Shown: positions 1 to 5,660, counted from the first letter of the stretch. The stretch: DNA of 10,448 nucleotides from Candidatus Desantisbacteria bacterium CG1_02_49_89 (GCA_001871075.1 MNUP01000074.1:1-10448), one strand, 5' to 3'. Translations and numbers: made by a program. Notes: generated by a model from the letters alone, not told the origin.

Positions 1-345
1 CACGACTATCCTTCTTCTATATTCATTGTTCCTCGTATATCCGGTTGCATCAATAACCCTTCCTTCTATGCTGGTTGGCGGAGTGGTGATATTGACAACA
101 AAGTGCCCGTCTCCGAGGGTTTCACTGAAAGTAACGGGTGAGAGCCCGCTGGTGCAGTTCAACCGCCAGATGCCGTAGTCCACTCCTGCCTCTGCAAGAT
201 TGGTCGCCACCTTGTCAAGCCTGCTCCTCTTGCCCAGCCTGTACTGGGTAGTCGTGGTGAGAATCAGAGCTGTGCTTATCATTGCGATCAGCACTATTAT
301 TATTAAACCTGTGATGAGGGCGACCCCTTTTTCGCCAAGTTTCAT
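1..345 (-). CDS. PilX/GspK-like minor pilin, C-terminus off the left edge
   Basis: An open frame runs from ATG (343-345) to the left edge: 115 codons with no stop. The N-terminus begins MKLGEKGVALITGL and has one hydrophobic segment (about residues 8-25), followed by a polar stretch containing NLAEAGVDYG. Known of the family: PilX-type and GspK-type pilins have a KGVALI-like start, lack the Glu at mature position 5 (Thr here) and carry an AxxAxE/AEAG helix motif after the membrane segment. Inferred role: a minor pilin or pseudopilin that primes assembly of a type IV pilus or type II secretion pseudopilus in the inner membrane. A GGGGG ribosome-binding site lies about 5 nt upstream and overlaps the stop region of the preceding gene, only 8 nt away, so the two are probably translationally coupled. 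It is third in a pilV-pilW-pilX-like order; pilY1 would be expected beyond the edge. Confidence 0.75.
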   Translation of the reverse strand, partial: MKLGEKGVALITGLIIIVLIAMISTALILTTTTQYRLGKRSRLDKVATNLAEAGVDYGIWRLNCTSGLSPVTFSETLGDGHFVVNITTPPTSIEGRVIDATGYTRNNEYRRRIVV

Positions 346-353
346 ACAACCCC

Positions 354-953
354 CTAATTGCGCTTGTTGCGCAGCCTGACTGACGTAGATATAATTCCTT
401 TCTGGAATTTACCGAAGCTGGCATGCCTGCGTATCCTGAGCGTTACCGTGCATTCCGTAATAAGAGATGTTGTTTCGCTGTTATAGGAAAATATCGGCCT
501 GGGATCCTCTGAACTGTGGTTATCTATGTAGGTACAAAGGGTCCAAAGAGAATTGGTGTCATTACCGCTCACCTTATCGCCCCAGCCGCGCCTCCTGCTT
601 CCAGTTCCTTTTACCAGCCTCATTTTCAACTTCGCGGGATTTACTCCTGTATCCACAAAATACGTTATCGTATCACACCAGTAAATGGGAATGCTGCCGT
701 AGGTGTCCATATTGGGCAGAGACATCACCAGGGTATTCGGCGATGCGTATAACACGGCCTTTGCTTCTTTTATGTCTATGGTCATTTCCTGAATGACCGC
801 CCTTAGATCCTGGTTTACCTTGGACTGCGTGTCTATCCATGAATATTGCCGATAGCTGAAGTTTATAAAAGTATACGCTCCCACAAGGATTATGGAAAGG
901 ACCGCGAAAACTATCATCATTTCAAGTAAACTCATGCCTTTTTGGTCTGACAT
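354..953 (-). CDS. PilW/GspJ-like minor pilin with prepilin signal
   Basis: A 199-residue protein with a class III prepilin signal: MSDQKG, then the mature start MSLLEMMIVFAVLSIIL with Glu at mature position 5 and a hydrophobic segment. Type IV prepilin peptidase would cut after the Gly. The C-terminal part has the beta-rich look of PilW/GspJ proteins (an ITYFVD-type strand, an LKMRLVKG strand, and VTLRIRR near the end). The frame stays open upstream to 1076, but that part lies inside the preceding gene. The ATG at 951-953 was chosen because the prepilin signal starts there and AAGGAAAG sits 6-7 nt upstream. It lies 14 nt after the PilV-like gene and 8 nt before the PilX-like gene. Expected role: minor pilin in the initiating complex at the pilus tip. 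GspJ of a type II secretion system is the main alternative. Confidence 0.82.
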   Translation of the reverse strand: MSDQKGMSLLEMMIVFAVLSIILVGAYTFINFSYRQYSWIDTQSKVNQDLRAVIQEMTIDIKEAKAVLYASPNTLVMSLPNMDTYGSIPIYWCDTITYFVDTGVNPAKLKMRLVKGTGSRRRGWGDKVSGNDTNSLWTLCTYIDNHSSEDPRPIFSYNSETTSLITECTVTLRIRRHASFGKFQKGIISTSVRLRNKRN

Positions 954-967
954 AGCTGCTTTCCTTG

Positions 968-1363
968 TCAGGGATTTATCCCCTGCCGTGTAATATATGT
1001 GACTATCGTATCGTGCATTATTATGTCGCTGGACCACTTTTTCCAGGACATATTTATAACAACCAGCTTCAGCCATCCCGAATCGGGGTCGACTTCAGTA
1101 ATGGTCACAGTCCCTGCCGCATCCCGCAACTCCGGTTCGTTGGCCGTGAAAGTTTCGTTTGTTATAAGATAAAAACTCTCATCCCGTATGCTTTCCATTT
1201 TTTTATGCATTATCTCCGTTGCTATATCGTTCTCTTTCCCTCTCTGCCCGACAATGCCGCTCTGTTTCATCAGCTCCCCCACGCTCCAGAGCGCTATTGT
1301 AACAATAAGTATAGTCATCATAAGTTCTACCAAAGACATACCGCTTGAACTGTTTTTTTGCAT
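968..1363 (-). CDS. PilV/GspI-like minor pilin, first gene of the pilin operon
   Basis: A 131-residue protein starting MQKNSSSG, then mature MSLVELMMTILIVTIAL: prepilin peptidase site after Gly, Glu at mature position 5, and one hydrophobic N-terminal helix. The remainder is a small alpha/beta domain with a GWLKLVVINMSWKKW strand pattern, as expected for PilV/GspI pilins. The ATG at 1361-1363 was preferred to an upstream in-frame ATG at 1387 because GAGGAG lies 4-5 nt before it, and because the longer form would begin inside the intrinsic terminator hairpin. It is the first gene after the promoter at 1589-1617, separated by a leader of about 220 nt holding a riboswitch-like fold and a terminator. 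The PilV-PilW-PilX order matches the classical type IV minor-pilin operon. Confidence 0.82.
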   Translation of the reverse strand: MQKNSSSGMSLVELMMTILIVTIALWSVGELMKQSGIVGQRGKENDIATEIMHKKMESIRDESFYLITNETFTANEPELRDAAGTVTITEVDPDSGWLKLVVINMSWKKWSSDIIMHDTIVTYITRQGINP

Positions 1364-1375
1364 TTTCTCCTCAAT

Positions 1376-1423
1376 AAAAAAGCCCATCTACCGCGAATGG
1401 CGAGTTGCCAGCAGCAAATGGGC
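1376..1423 (-). terminator. Intrinsic terminator in the pilin-operon leader
   Basis: On the minus strand GCCCATTTGC (1423-1414) can pair over 10 bp with GTAGATGGGC (1391-1382), with two G-U wobbles. Six T residues (1381-1376) follow directly. Inside the loop a second small stem, TGGC/GCCA, can form. The T-run ends 12 nt before the start codon of the first pilin gene, so termination here would silence the whole operon. A terminator between a strong promoter and its first gene is the usual mark of an attenuation-type riboregulator. Confidence 0.75.
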
Positions 1424-1471
1424 GAATATTCACATTTTCTATATGCGCTTTAGGCGGCCTGGCAACCCACC
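1399..1471 (-). promoter_or_regulatory. Possible anti-terminator pairing linking aptamer and terminator
   Basis: The minus-strand segment GGTGGGTTGCCAG (1471-1459), the 3' side of the riboswitch-like fold, is complementary over 13 bp (two G-U wobbles) to CTGGCAACTCGCC (1411-1399), which lies in the loop of the terminator. The central 8 bp (GTTGCCAG/CTGGCAAC) are perfect. If the first segment is held in the ligand-bound aptamer, the terminator is free to fold. If it is released, it would capture the terminator loop before the 3' terminator arm is made. The inferred logic is therefore ligand present = OFF, but only structure probing can settle the direction. Confidence 0.55.
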
Positions 1472-1576
1472 CCCTGTCTGTTCCGATCTTATATCGTAGC
1501 AAGGGGGATTGGATCCATAACTTTGCGAGCCTCGGTTTCCCGGGGTTTGCTCTTTTCTAAACAGGTTTCTTTTACC
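1458..1576 (-). promoter_or_regulatory. GEMM-I-like cyclic-dinucleotide riboswitch aptamer
   Basis: Read on the minus strand, the 5' leader has the GEMM-I signature in order: AGAGCAAACC (1553-1544), a 6-bp stem with one mismatch capped by a GAAA tetraloop (1539-1536), GCAAAG (1526-1521), a TATGG-like stretch, a P2-type stem GATCCA/TGGGTT, an extension CCCCC/GGGGG, and the terminal GGGTTGCCAG. The pairs expected at Vc2 positions 21-46 and 22-45 are present (1550-1525 and 1549-1526). The base equivalent to Vc2 G20 is A (position 1551), as in the GEMM-Ib class that senses 3',3'-cGAMP. Weak points: the bases aligning with Vc2 42-43 are C and U, and the outer P1 (perhaps GGTAA at 1576-1572 with TTGCC) is set off by an unusually long spacer. 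Known: GEMM-I aptamers often control pilus and surface-adhesion genes, which fits the minor pilins downstream. Confidence 0.62.
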
Positions 1577-1588
1577 TTTTCACATACT

Positions 1589-1617
1589 ATTATAGCACAA
1601 ATCCGCTTAAAAGTCAA
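1589..1617 (-). promoter_or_regulatory. Sigma70-type promoter of the minor-pilin operon
   Basis: Minus strand: -35 TTGACT (1617-1612), 17-nt spacer, -10 TATAAT (1594-1589). This is one base from full consensus with ideal spacing. Transcription should start near 1582-1580, only a few bases before the riboswitch-like fold, giving a leader of about 220 nt before the ATG at 1363. Such a strong promoter is consistent with control being exerted downstream by attenuation. Confidence 0.88.
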
Positions 1618-1636
1618 GTGAAAAGTGAATGCTGGC

Positions 1637-1720
1637 ATGCCCAGAACTGATTTCTACGAATTGAAAGAACGGATTCCTGCGGATCAAGAGATCGAATTTA
1701 GACAGATAAGCAGTCTGTAA
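1637..1720 (+). other. 27-codon open frame ended by a REP element; possible gene remnant
   Basis: On the plus strand an ATG frame encodes 27 residues beginning MPRTDFYELKERIPADQE. Its TAA stop lies inside the GTAAC arm of the REP at 1717-1743. The peptide has a protein-like composition with charged and hydrophobic residues mixed. There is no ribosome-binding site and it points away from the pilin promoter. It could be the 5' remnant of a gene cut by REP/RAYT insertion, or chance. I recognise no family. Confidence 0.25.
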
Positions 1721-1743
1721 CTCAGGCCTTTAGGCCTGACTAC
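1717..1743. repeat. REP palindrome at the 3' end of RAYT copy 1
   Basis: A perfect palindrome TCAGGCCTTTAGGCCTGA (1722-1739) is flanked by GTAAC on the left and CTAC on the right. The TAG stop of the RAYT gene lies in the CTAC (read GTAG on the minus strand), and the TAA stop of the short plus-strand frame lies in the GTAAC. It belongs to the same family as the repeats at 2232-2406, 3588-3769 and 4258-4514. Confidence 0.85.
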
Positions 1744-2222
1744 AGCTCTTCTATCCGATACATCATGGAACCGGAAAATGAATACTCCTTGAAAGTATTA
1801 ACCAATCTTTTTCTGACAGGATTATTAAATATGTATTTCGCGGTCTCAAGCAGCTCTTCTTCTTTTCTGAGGATATGGTCATAGTAACTTAAATGCCATA
1901 ACTTTTTCTTAAATTGCCTGATAAACATAAAACCGCTTTTTTGCTTAAAATCCTTTATAACCCTTTTAAGATCTGATTTTGGGGATTTGCTTAAAAGCAA
2001 CAAATGGAGATGGTCCGGCATAAAACAATAAGCAGCAATATTGAAATCGGGCAGAATGGTTTCTCCTAAAATTGATAAAACTTTATTCACCGCCTCAAAA
2101 GAAGTAAAAACTTCTTGTCTTTTGCAGGTCAAAATAGTAATAAAATAAGCATGGGTTCCTTTATAATCAAATCCTTTGAGCCGGGGACGTTTTGGAAAAG
2201 GTTCAACGTGTTTTAGAGGCAT
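1740..2222 (-). CDS. REP-associated tyrosine transposase (RAYT), copy 1
   Basis: A 160-residue protein of the Y1/IS200-like transposase superfamily, RAYT branch. Visible motifs: the HUH pair in MPDHLHLLLL (His71, His73), the catalytic tyrosine region WHLSYYDHILR (Tyr113 or Tyr114), and the C-terminal AKYIFNNPVRK signature. Known of the family: single-strand endonucleases that cut at REP palindromes and are thought to spread them. Both ends of the gene abut REPs: palindromes start 10 nt before the ATG and at the stop codon, and arrays of the same family surround it. There is no ribosome-binding site before the ATG. The gene is visibly AT-richer than the metabolic genes beside it, suggesting transfer. 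It differs from copy 2 (3766-4248) at about 22 of 160 residues by hand alignment. All catalytic residues are present, so it is probably intact. Confidence 0.92.
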   Translation of the reverse strand: MPLKHVEPFPKRPRLKGFDYKGTHAYFITILTCKRQEVFTSFEAVNKVLSILGETILPDFNIAAYCFMPDHLHLLLLSKSPKSDLKRVIKDFKQKSGFMFIRQFKKKLWHLSYYDHILRKEEELLETAKYIFNNPVRKRLVNTFKEYSFSGSMMYRIEEL

Positions 2223-2231
2223 AGTATTTAA

Positions 2232-2406
2232 TCAGACCTGAAGGTCTGAGTTACGGTCAAACCTAAAGGTTTGAGTTACGATCAGACCTGAAGGTCTGAG
2301 TTACGGTCAAACCTAAAGGTTTGAGTTACGATCAGACCTGAAGGTCTGAGTTACGGTCAAACCTAAAGGTTTGAGTTACGGTCAAACCTGAAGGTCTGAG
2401 TTACGC
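2232..2406. repeat. Array of seven 25-bp REPs alternating between two arm types
   Basis: Seven head-to-tail 25-bp units start at 2232, 2257, 2282, 2307, 2332, 2357 and 2382. Each is an 18-nt palindrome followed by GTTAC and two variable bases. Units 1, 3 and 5 are TCAGACCTGAAGGTCTGA; units 2, 4 and 6 are TCAAACCTAAAGGTTTGA, so the G-C to A-T change in the arm is matched on the other side. Unit 7 is a hybrid with one unpaired arm position. The array fills the gap between malic enzyme and RAYT copy 1. It is not CRISPR: there are no unique spacers and the unit is a hairpin. Confidence 0.93.
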
Positions 2407-2425
2407 ACGACGCACGACTAATGAA

Positions 2426-3583
2426 TCAGCGCTTGCGTACGCGCCGCACGGCGGAAGCCACCGCGGGAACAACTCTTCTGTCCAGCGGATTAGGAATTAT
2501 ATAATCGGGACGCAAATCCCTTTTGGATATCAGGCCGGCTATCGCGCGGCTTGCCGCCATCTTCATTTCCTCGGTTATCGCTTTTGCCCTTGAGTCAAGC
2601 GCGCCGCGGAAGATGCCCGGGAAACCAAGCGCGTTGTTTATCTGGTTAGGGAGGTTTGACCTGCCTGTTGCAACAACCCTTGCGCCTGCCTTTTTTGCTT
2701 CATCAGGCATTATCTCGGGAACCGGGTTTGCCAGCGCGAACACTATAGGCCCGGGCGCCATCGACCTGACCATTTCCCAGCTGACAAGCCCTGCCGCCGA
2801 AAGCCCTATAAAAATATCTTTGCCCCTGATCACCCTGCCAAGAGCGCCCTTCTCAAGGCGCAGGTTTGAGATCTCGGCGATCTCCTGTTTCGCGAAATTC
2901 ATATGCTCGAACCTGCCCCTGTAAACAGCGCCCGCGCGGTCGCACAGCACTATGTTCTTAACGCCCGCGCTTATCAGGAACCGCGAAACCGCAATGGCGC
3001 CCGCTCCCGCGCCGTTGACCGCTATGCTGACCTCGGATATCTTCCTTCCCGTGATCTTCAGGGCATTCAGCAGGCCCGCAAGCACCACCACGGCGGTGCC
3101 GTGCTGGTCATCGTGGAAAACAGGGATATCAAGCTGTTCTTTCAGTTTCCTTTCTATCTCAAAGCACCTGGGTCCAGAAATATCCTCCAGGTTTATTCCG
3201 CCGAACCCCGGCGAGATCATTTTTACGGTCTCGACTATTTTTTCAATATCGGTTGTCGCAAGACAGAGAGGATAAGCATCCACTCCGGCAAGGACCTTGA
3301 AAAGCACCGCCTTCCCTTCCATTACAGGCAGAGCTGCTTCAGCGCCTATATCTCCAAGCCCTAATACCGCTGTGCCGTCCGTAACGATCGCGACTGAGTT
3401 CCATTTATTGGTGTATTTATAGACATTGCCGCGGTCCTTATGGATCTCCTCGCAGGGAAACGCGACGCCCGGCGTGTACGCAAGCGCGAGGTCATGGCCG
3501 GTCTTCATCCTGACACGGCTCCTGATCTCTATGACACCGCGGTATTTTTTCCGATAAGCTAAGGATTCTTGTTTTAATGACAT
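2426..3583 (-). CDS. NAD(P)-dependent malic enzyme
   Basis: Oxidative decarboxylation of malate to pyruvate and CO2 in the cytoplasm, linking C4 acids to pyruvate. At 385 residues it is the compact bacterial form. Visible: AYTPGVA with the catalytic Tyr36, MEGKAVLFK with general-base Lys91, metal ligands in GGINLEDI (Glu133, Asp134) and in FHDDQHGTA (Asp158/Asp159), the dinucleotide-binding GAGAGAIA (191-198), and the family signature GRSNLPNQINNALGFPGIFRGAL (308-329, split here as SNLPNQ and FPGIFRG). The ATG at 3581-3583 fits the usual family N-terminus but has only a weak ribosome-binding site made from REP sequence. A TTG at 3641-3643 with an excellent AAAGGAGG five nt upstream would add 20 REP-encoded residues. 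It sits between two RAYT units, downstream of isocitrate dehydrogenase. The cofactor cannot be decided by eye. Confidence 0.93.
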   Translation of the reverse strand: MSLKQESLAYRKKYRGVIEIRSRVRMKTGHDLALAYTPGVAFPCEEIHKDRGNVYKYTNKWNSVAIVTDGTAVLGLGDIGAEAALPVMEGKAVLFKVLAGVDAYPLCLATTDIEKIVETVKMISPGFGGINLEDISGPRCFEIERKLKEQLDIPVFHDDQHGTAVVVLAGLLNALKITGRKISEVSIAVNGAGAGAIAVSRFLISAGVKNIVLCDRAGAVYRGRFEHMNFAKQEIAEISNLRLEKGALGRVIRGKDIFIGLSAAGLVSWEMVRSMAPGPIVFALANPVPEIMPDEAKKAGARVVATGRSNLPNQINNALGFPGIFRGALDSRAKAITEEMKMAASRAIAGLISKRDLRPDYIIPNPLDRRVVPAVASAVRRVRKR

Positions 3584-3587
3584 ATAC

Positions 3588-3769
3588 TCAAACCTGAAGG
3601 TTTGAGTTACGTAACTCAGGGCTTTAGCCCTGATATTTCTCAAACCTTCCTCCTTTAAGATTGGCGGATCTTCGAAAAGGTTTGAGTTACGTAACTCAGG
3701 GCTTTAGCCCTGATGGTTTCAGGCCTCCCTCCTTAAAGATTGGCGGATCTTCGAGAAGACCTGAGTTAC
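3588..3769. repeat. REP mosaic upstream of malic enzyme, with two long-core elements
   Basis: In order: palindrome TCAAACCTGAAGGTTTGA + GTTAC (3588-3610); an inverted unit GTAAC + TCAGGGCTTTAGCCCTGA (3611-3633); a long-core element with arms TCAAACC (3640-3646) and GGTTTGA (3679-3685) + GTTAC; another inverted GTAAC/TCAGGGC unit (3691-3713); and a second long-core element (3719-3764, one arm mismatch) + GTTAC (3765-3769). Head-to-head junctions read GTTACGTAAC. The last GTTAC supplies the TAA stop of RAYT copy 2. The long-core elements share TCCTCC and GGCGGATCTTCGA with those at 4464 and 6281. Confidence 0.9.
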
Positions 3770-4248
3770 AGCTTGTCTATTTGAAACATCATGGAACCGG
3801 AAAATGGATATTCTTTAAATGAATTAACTAATCCTTTTCTGACAGGATTATTAAATATGTATTTCGCGGTCTCAAGCAGCTCTTCTTCTTTTCTGAGGAT
3901 ATGGTCATAATAACTTATATGCCATAACTTTTTCTTAAATTGCCTGATAAACATAAAACCGCTTTTTTGATTAAAATCCTTTATAACCCTTTTAAGATCT
4001 GATTTTGGGGATTTGCTTAAAAGCAACAAATGGAGATGGTCCGGCATAAAACAATAAGCAGCAATATTAAAATCCTGAAGGATAGTTTCTTTCAGAATAG
4101 ATAAGACATTATTTACTGTTTCGGGTGAGATAAAAATTTCTTTTCTTTCATGTGTTAAAATAGTAATAAAATAAGCATGGGTTCCCGTATAATCAAATCC
4201 TTTAAGACGCGGACGTTTAGGAAAAGGTTTATCGTGTTTTAGAGGCAT
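3766..4248 (-). CDS. REP-associated tyrosine transposase (RAYT), copy 2
   Basis: A 160-residue paralogue of the protein at 1740-2222, identical at about 138 positions. The HUH motif (MPDHLHLLLL), the tyrosine region (WHISYYDHILRK) and the NNPVRK block are all conserved; most differences lie at residues 33-54 and the C-terminus. The TAA stop is formed by the GTAAC arm of the adjoining REP, and a REP palindrome ends 9 nt before the ATG, so the gene is framed by REPs exactly as copy 1 is. There is no ribosome-binding site at the ATG (CTAAATAAT precedes it), implying poor or coupled translation. It is AT-rich relative to its neighbours. The two copies bracket malic enzyme in the same orientation, so recombination between them could delete or duplicate that gene. 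Confidence 0.92.
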   Translation of the reverse strand: MPLKHDKPFPKRPRLKGFDYTGTHAYFITILTHERKEIFISPETVNNVLSILKETILQDFNIAAYCFMPDHLHLLLLSKSPKSDLKRVIKDFNQKSGFMFIRQFKKKLWHISYYDHILRKEEELLETAKYIFNNPVRKGLVNSFKEYPFSGSMMFQIDKL

Positions 4249-4257
4249 ATTATTTAG

Positions 4258-4460
4258 TCAAACCTGAAGGTTTGAGTTACGGAGACTGCGTAACTCAGGG
4301 CTAAAGCCCTGAAGTTTTCAAACCTGAAGGTTTGAGTTACGGAGACTGCGTAACTCAGGGCTAAAGCCCTGAAGTTTTCAAACCTGAAGGTTTGAGTTAC
4401 GTATACTGCGTAACTCAGGGCTAAAGCCCTGAAGTTTTCAAACCTGAAGGTTTGAGTTAC
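4258..4460. repeat. 60-bp tandem repeat made of inverted REP pairs (BIME-like)
   Basis: Three consecutive 60-bp units (from 4258, 4318 and 4378) and a partial fourth (4438-4460). Each unit holds TCAAACCTGAAGGTTTGA + GTTAC, a 9-nt spacer (GGAGACTGC, or GTATACTGC in unit 3), then GTAAC + TCAGGGCTAAAGCCCTGA and AGTTTT. The two REPs face each other and have different arms (AAACC versus GGGC). Units 1 and 2 are identical, unit 3 differs only in the spacer, indicating recent tandem amplification. This is the arrangement known as a bacterial interspersed mosaic element. Confidence 0.93.
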
Positions 4461-4463
4461 GTA

Positions 4464-4514
4464 TCAGGGCTCCCTCCATAATGACTGGCGGGTCTTCGAA
4501 AAGCCCTGAGTTAC
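4464..4514. repeat. Long-core REP element that provides the isocitrate dehydrogenase stop codon
   Basis: Arms TCAGGGCT (4464-4471) and AGCCCTGA (4502-4509) are perfectly complementary and enclose a core with CCTCC and GGCGGGTCTTCGAAA. GTTAC follows at 4510-4514. On the minus strand this reads GTAAC, and its TAA is the stop codon of the dehydrogenase gene. The core is shared with 3640-3685, 3719-3764 and 6281-6326, while the arms differ but stay complementary. Confidence 0.85.
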
Positions 4515-5575
4515 ATAATTTTGCTTATGATCGCGTCACCCATTTCCTTTGTGCCGACCGCGGAGGGGTCGTCGGGATCAGGCTTGAAATCGTAGGTGAG
4601 ATATTTTCCCTCCTCGATCACCCCGGCGACCGCGGTTTCAAGCTTACTTGCCGCTTCCTTCTCGCCCAGGTACTCAAGCATCATTGCCCCTGACAGGACA
4701 AGCGCCGCGGGGTCAACTTTATTCATGCCTTTGTATTTAGGGGCGCTGCCGTGTATTGCCTCGAAAATAGCCCCGTTCTCGCCGAAGTTCGCGCCTGGCG
4801 CGACTCCCAGCCCTCCCACAAGGCCCGCGCACAGATCGGAAATTATATCACCGTAAAGATTGGGCAGGAGAAGCACGTCGTACTGGACCGGCTTCTGCAC
4901 TAATTGCATGCACATATTATCCACGAGGCGCTCTTCAAACAGGATACCGGGATATTTCTTCGCGACTTCCCTTGATACTTCAAGAAAGAGCCCGTCGGTG
5001 AATTTCATTATGTTCGCCTTCGTGACAGCGGTAACTTTTTTACGCCCGTTTTTGCGCGCGTATTCAAACGCAAATCTTGCGATGCGCTCCGTCCCTGTGC
5101 GGGATATCGGTTTTACAGAAATATTGGCGTCAGGGAATATTTTACCTTCAGCCCACTGGATGATCTCCTTCGCCTCTTTTGAGCCGGCGGCGAATTCAAC
5201 GCCCGCGTACAGGTCTTCCGTGTTCTCCCTGATCACAACAAGGTCTATGTCCCTGAACAGCGACTTTACTCCCTTGTATGTCCTGCAGGGACGCACGCAG
5301 GCGTAAAGGTTGAACAGCTTGCGCAGTTCAACGTTAACGCTCCTGAAACCTTTTCCTACGGGAGTGGTTATAGGTCCCTTAAGCGCCACTTTATTCTTTG
5401 TTATGGATTGCAGCAGGGTTTCCGGCAGGAGCGTGCCGTACTTTTTAAGGGCTTCCTCACCGGCCTGGTGAACATCCCAGTTGATCTGCACCCCGGTGGC
5501 TTCTATGCACTTCCTTGCTACGTCGGTGACTTCCGGCCCGACCCCGTCCCCCGGGATCAATGTGATATTATACAT
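4511..5575 (-). CDS. Isocitrate dehydrogenase, NAD-type (isocitrate/isopropylmalate dehydrogenase family)
   Basis: A 354-residue cytoplasmic enzyme expected to oxidise and decarboxylate isocitrate to 2-oxoglutarate. Visible: PGDGVGPEV (8-16); the substrate loop [11 protein letters not shown] with Ser79, Asn81 and Arg85; CVRP with Arg95; [10 protein letters not shown] with Arg116 and Tyr123; [11 protein letters not shown] with Lys186; metal aspartates Asp219 (LVDN), Asp243 and Asp247 (YGDIISD); and the cofactor loop [15 protein letters not shown] (275-289). The Ser-Val-Asn-Val-Glu-Leu-Arg loop marks isocitrate rather than 3-isopropylmalate dehydrogenase, and the short length and cofactor loop resemble NAD-linked forms. 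A good site AAGGAG lies 6 nt before the ATG. The stop codon lies within a REP. The upstream neighbour is the small dehydratase/aconitase-like subunit, the preceding pathway step. Homoisocitrate dehydrogenase is a weaker alternative. Confidence 0.9.
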   Translation of the reverse strand: MYNITLIPGDGVGPEVTDVARKCIEATGVQINWDVHQAGEEALKKYGTLLPETLLQSITKNKVALKGPITTPVGKGFRSVNVELRKLFNLYACVRPCRTYKGVKSLFRDIDLVVIRENTEDLYAGVEFAAGSKEAKEIIQWAEGKIFPDANISVKPISRTGTERIARFAFEYARKNGRKKVTAVTKANIMKFTDGLFLEVSREVAKKYPGILFEERLVDNMCMQLVQKPVQYDVLLLPNLYGDIISDLCAGLVGGLGVAPGANFGENGAIFEAIHGSAPKYKGMNKVDPAALVLSGAMMLEYLGEKEAASKLETAVAGVIEEGKYLTYDFKPDPDDPSAVGTKEMGDAIISKIM

Positions 5576-5608
5576 TACAACTCCTTATTAAAGTATCAAA
5601 GTAAAAAG

Positions 5609-5660
5609 GTTTACAAGTTTACAGAGTTTAAAATTCGTGGAAATCCGTGTAAATTCGTGG
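5609..5660. repeat. Short tandem repeats between dehydratase small subunit and isocitrate dehydrogenase
   Basis: Two adjoining simple arrays: GTTTACAA / GTTTACAGA / GTTTA (5609-5630) and a 10-bp unit in three copies, AAATTCGTGG, AAATCCGTGT, AAATTCGTGG (5631-5660). They occupy most of the gap before the dehydrogenase ribosome-binding site. I see no convincing promoter here. Confidence 0.8.

Noticed and set aside
467-1499. Plus-strand open frames opposite the pilin genes and leader
   Set aside because: Antisense to three prepilin genes with good ribosome-binding sites; no family-like motifs.
2232-2406. Regularly spaced repeats resembling a CRISPR array
   Set aside because: The units are contiguous hairpins with no unique spacers, and no cas gene is nearby; they are REPs.
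4258-4460. 60-bp periodic array as a CRISPR or origin iteron cluster
   Set aside because: The spacers are identical between units and the unit is two facing REPs beside a RAYT gene; no replication gene is present.
4511-5575. 3-isopropylmalate dehydrogenase (leuB)
   Set aside because: The substrate loop [11 protein letters not shown] and the CVRP segment fit isocitrate dehydrogenase better.
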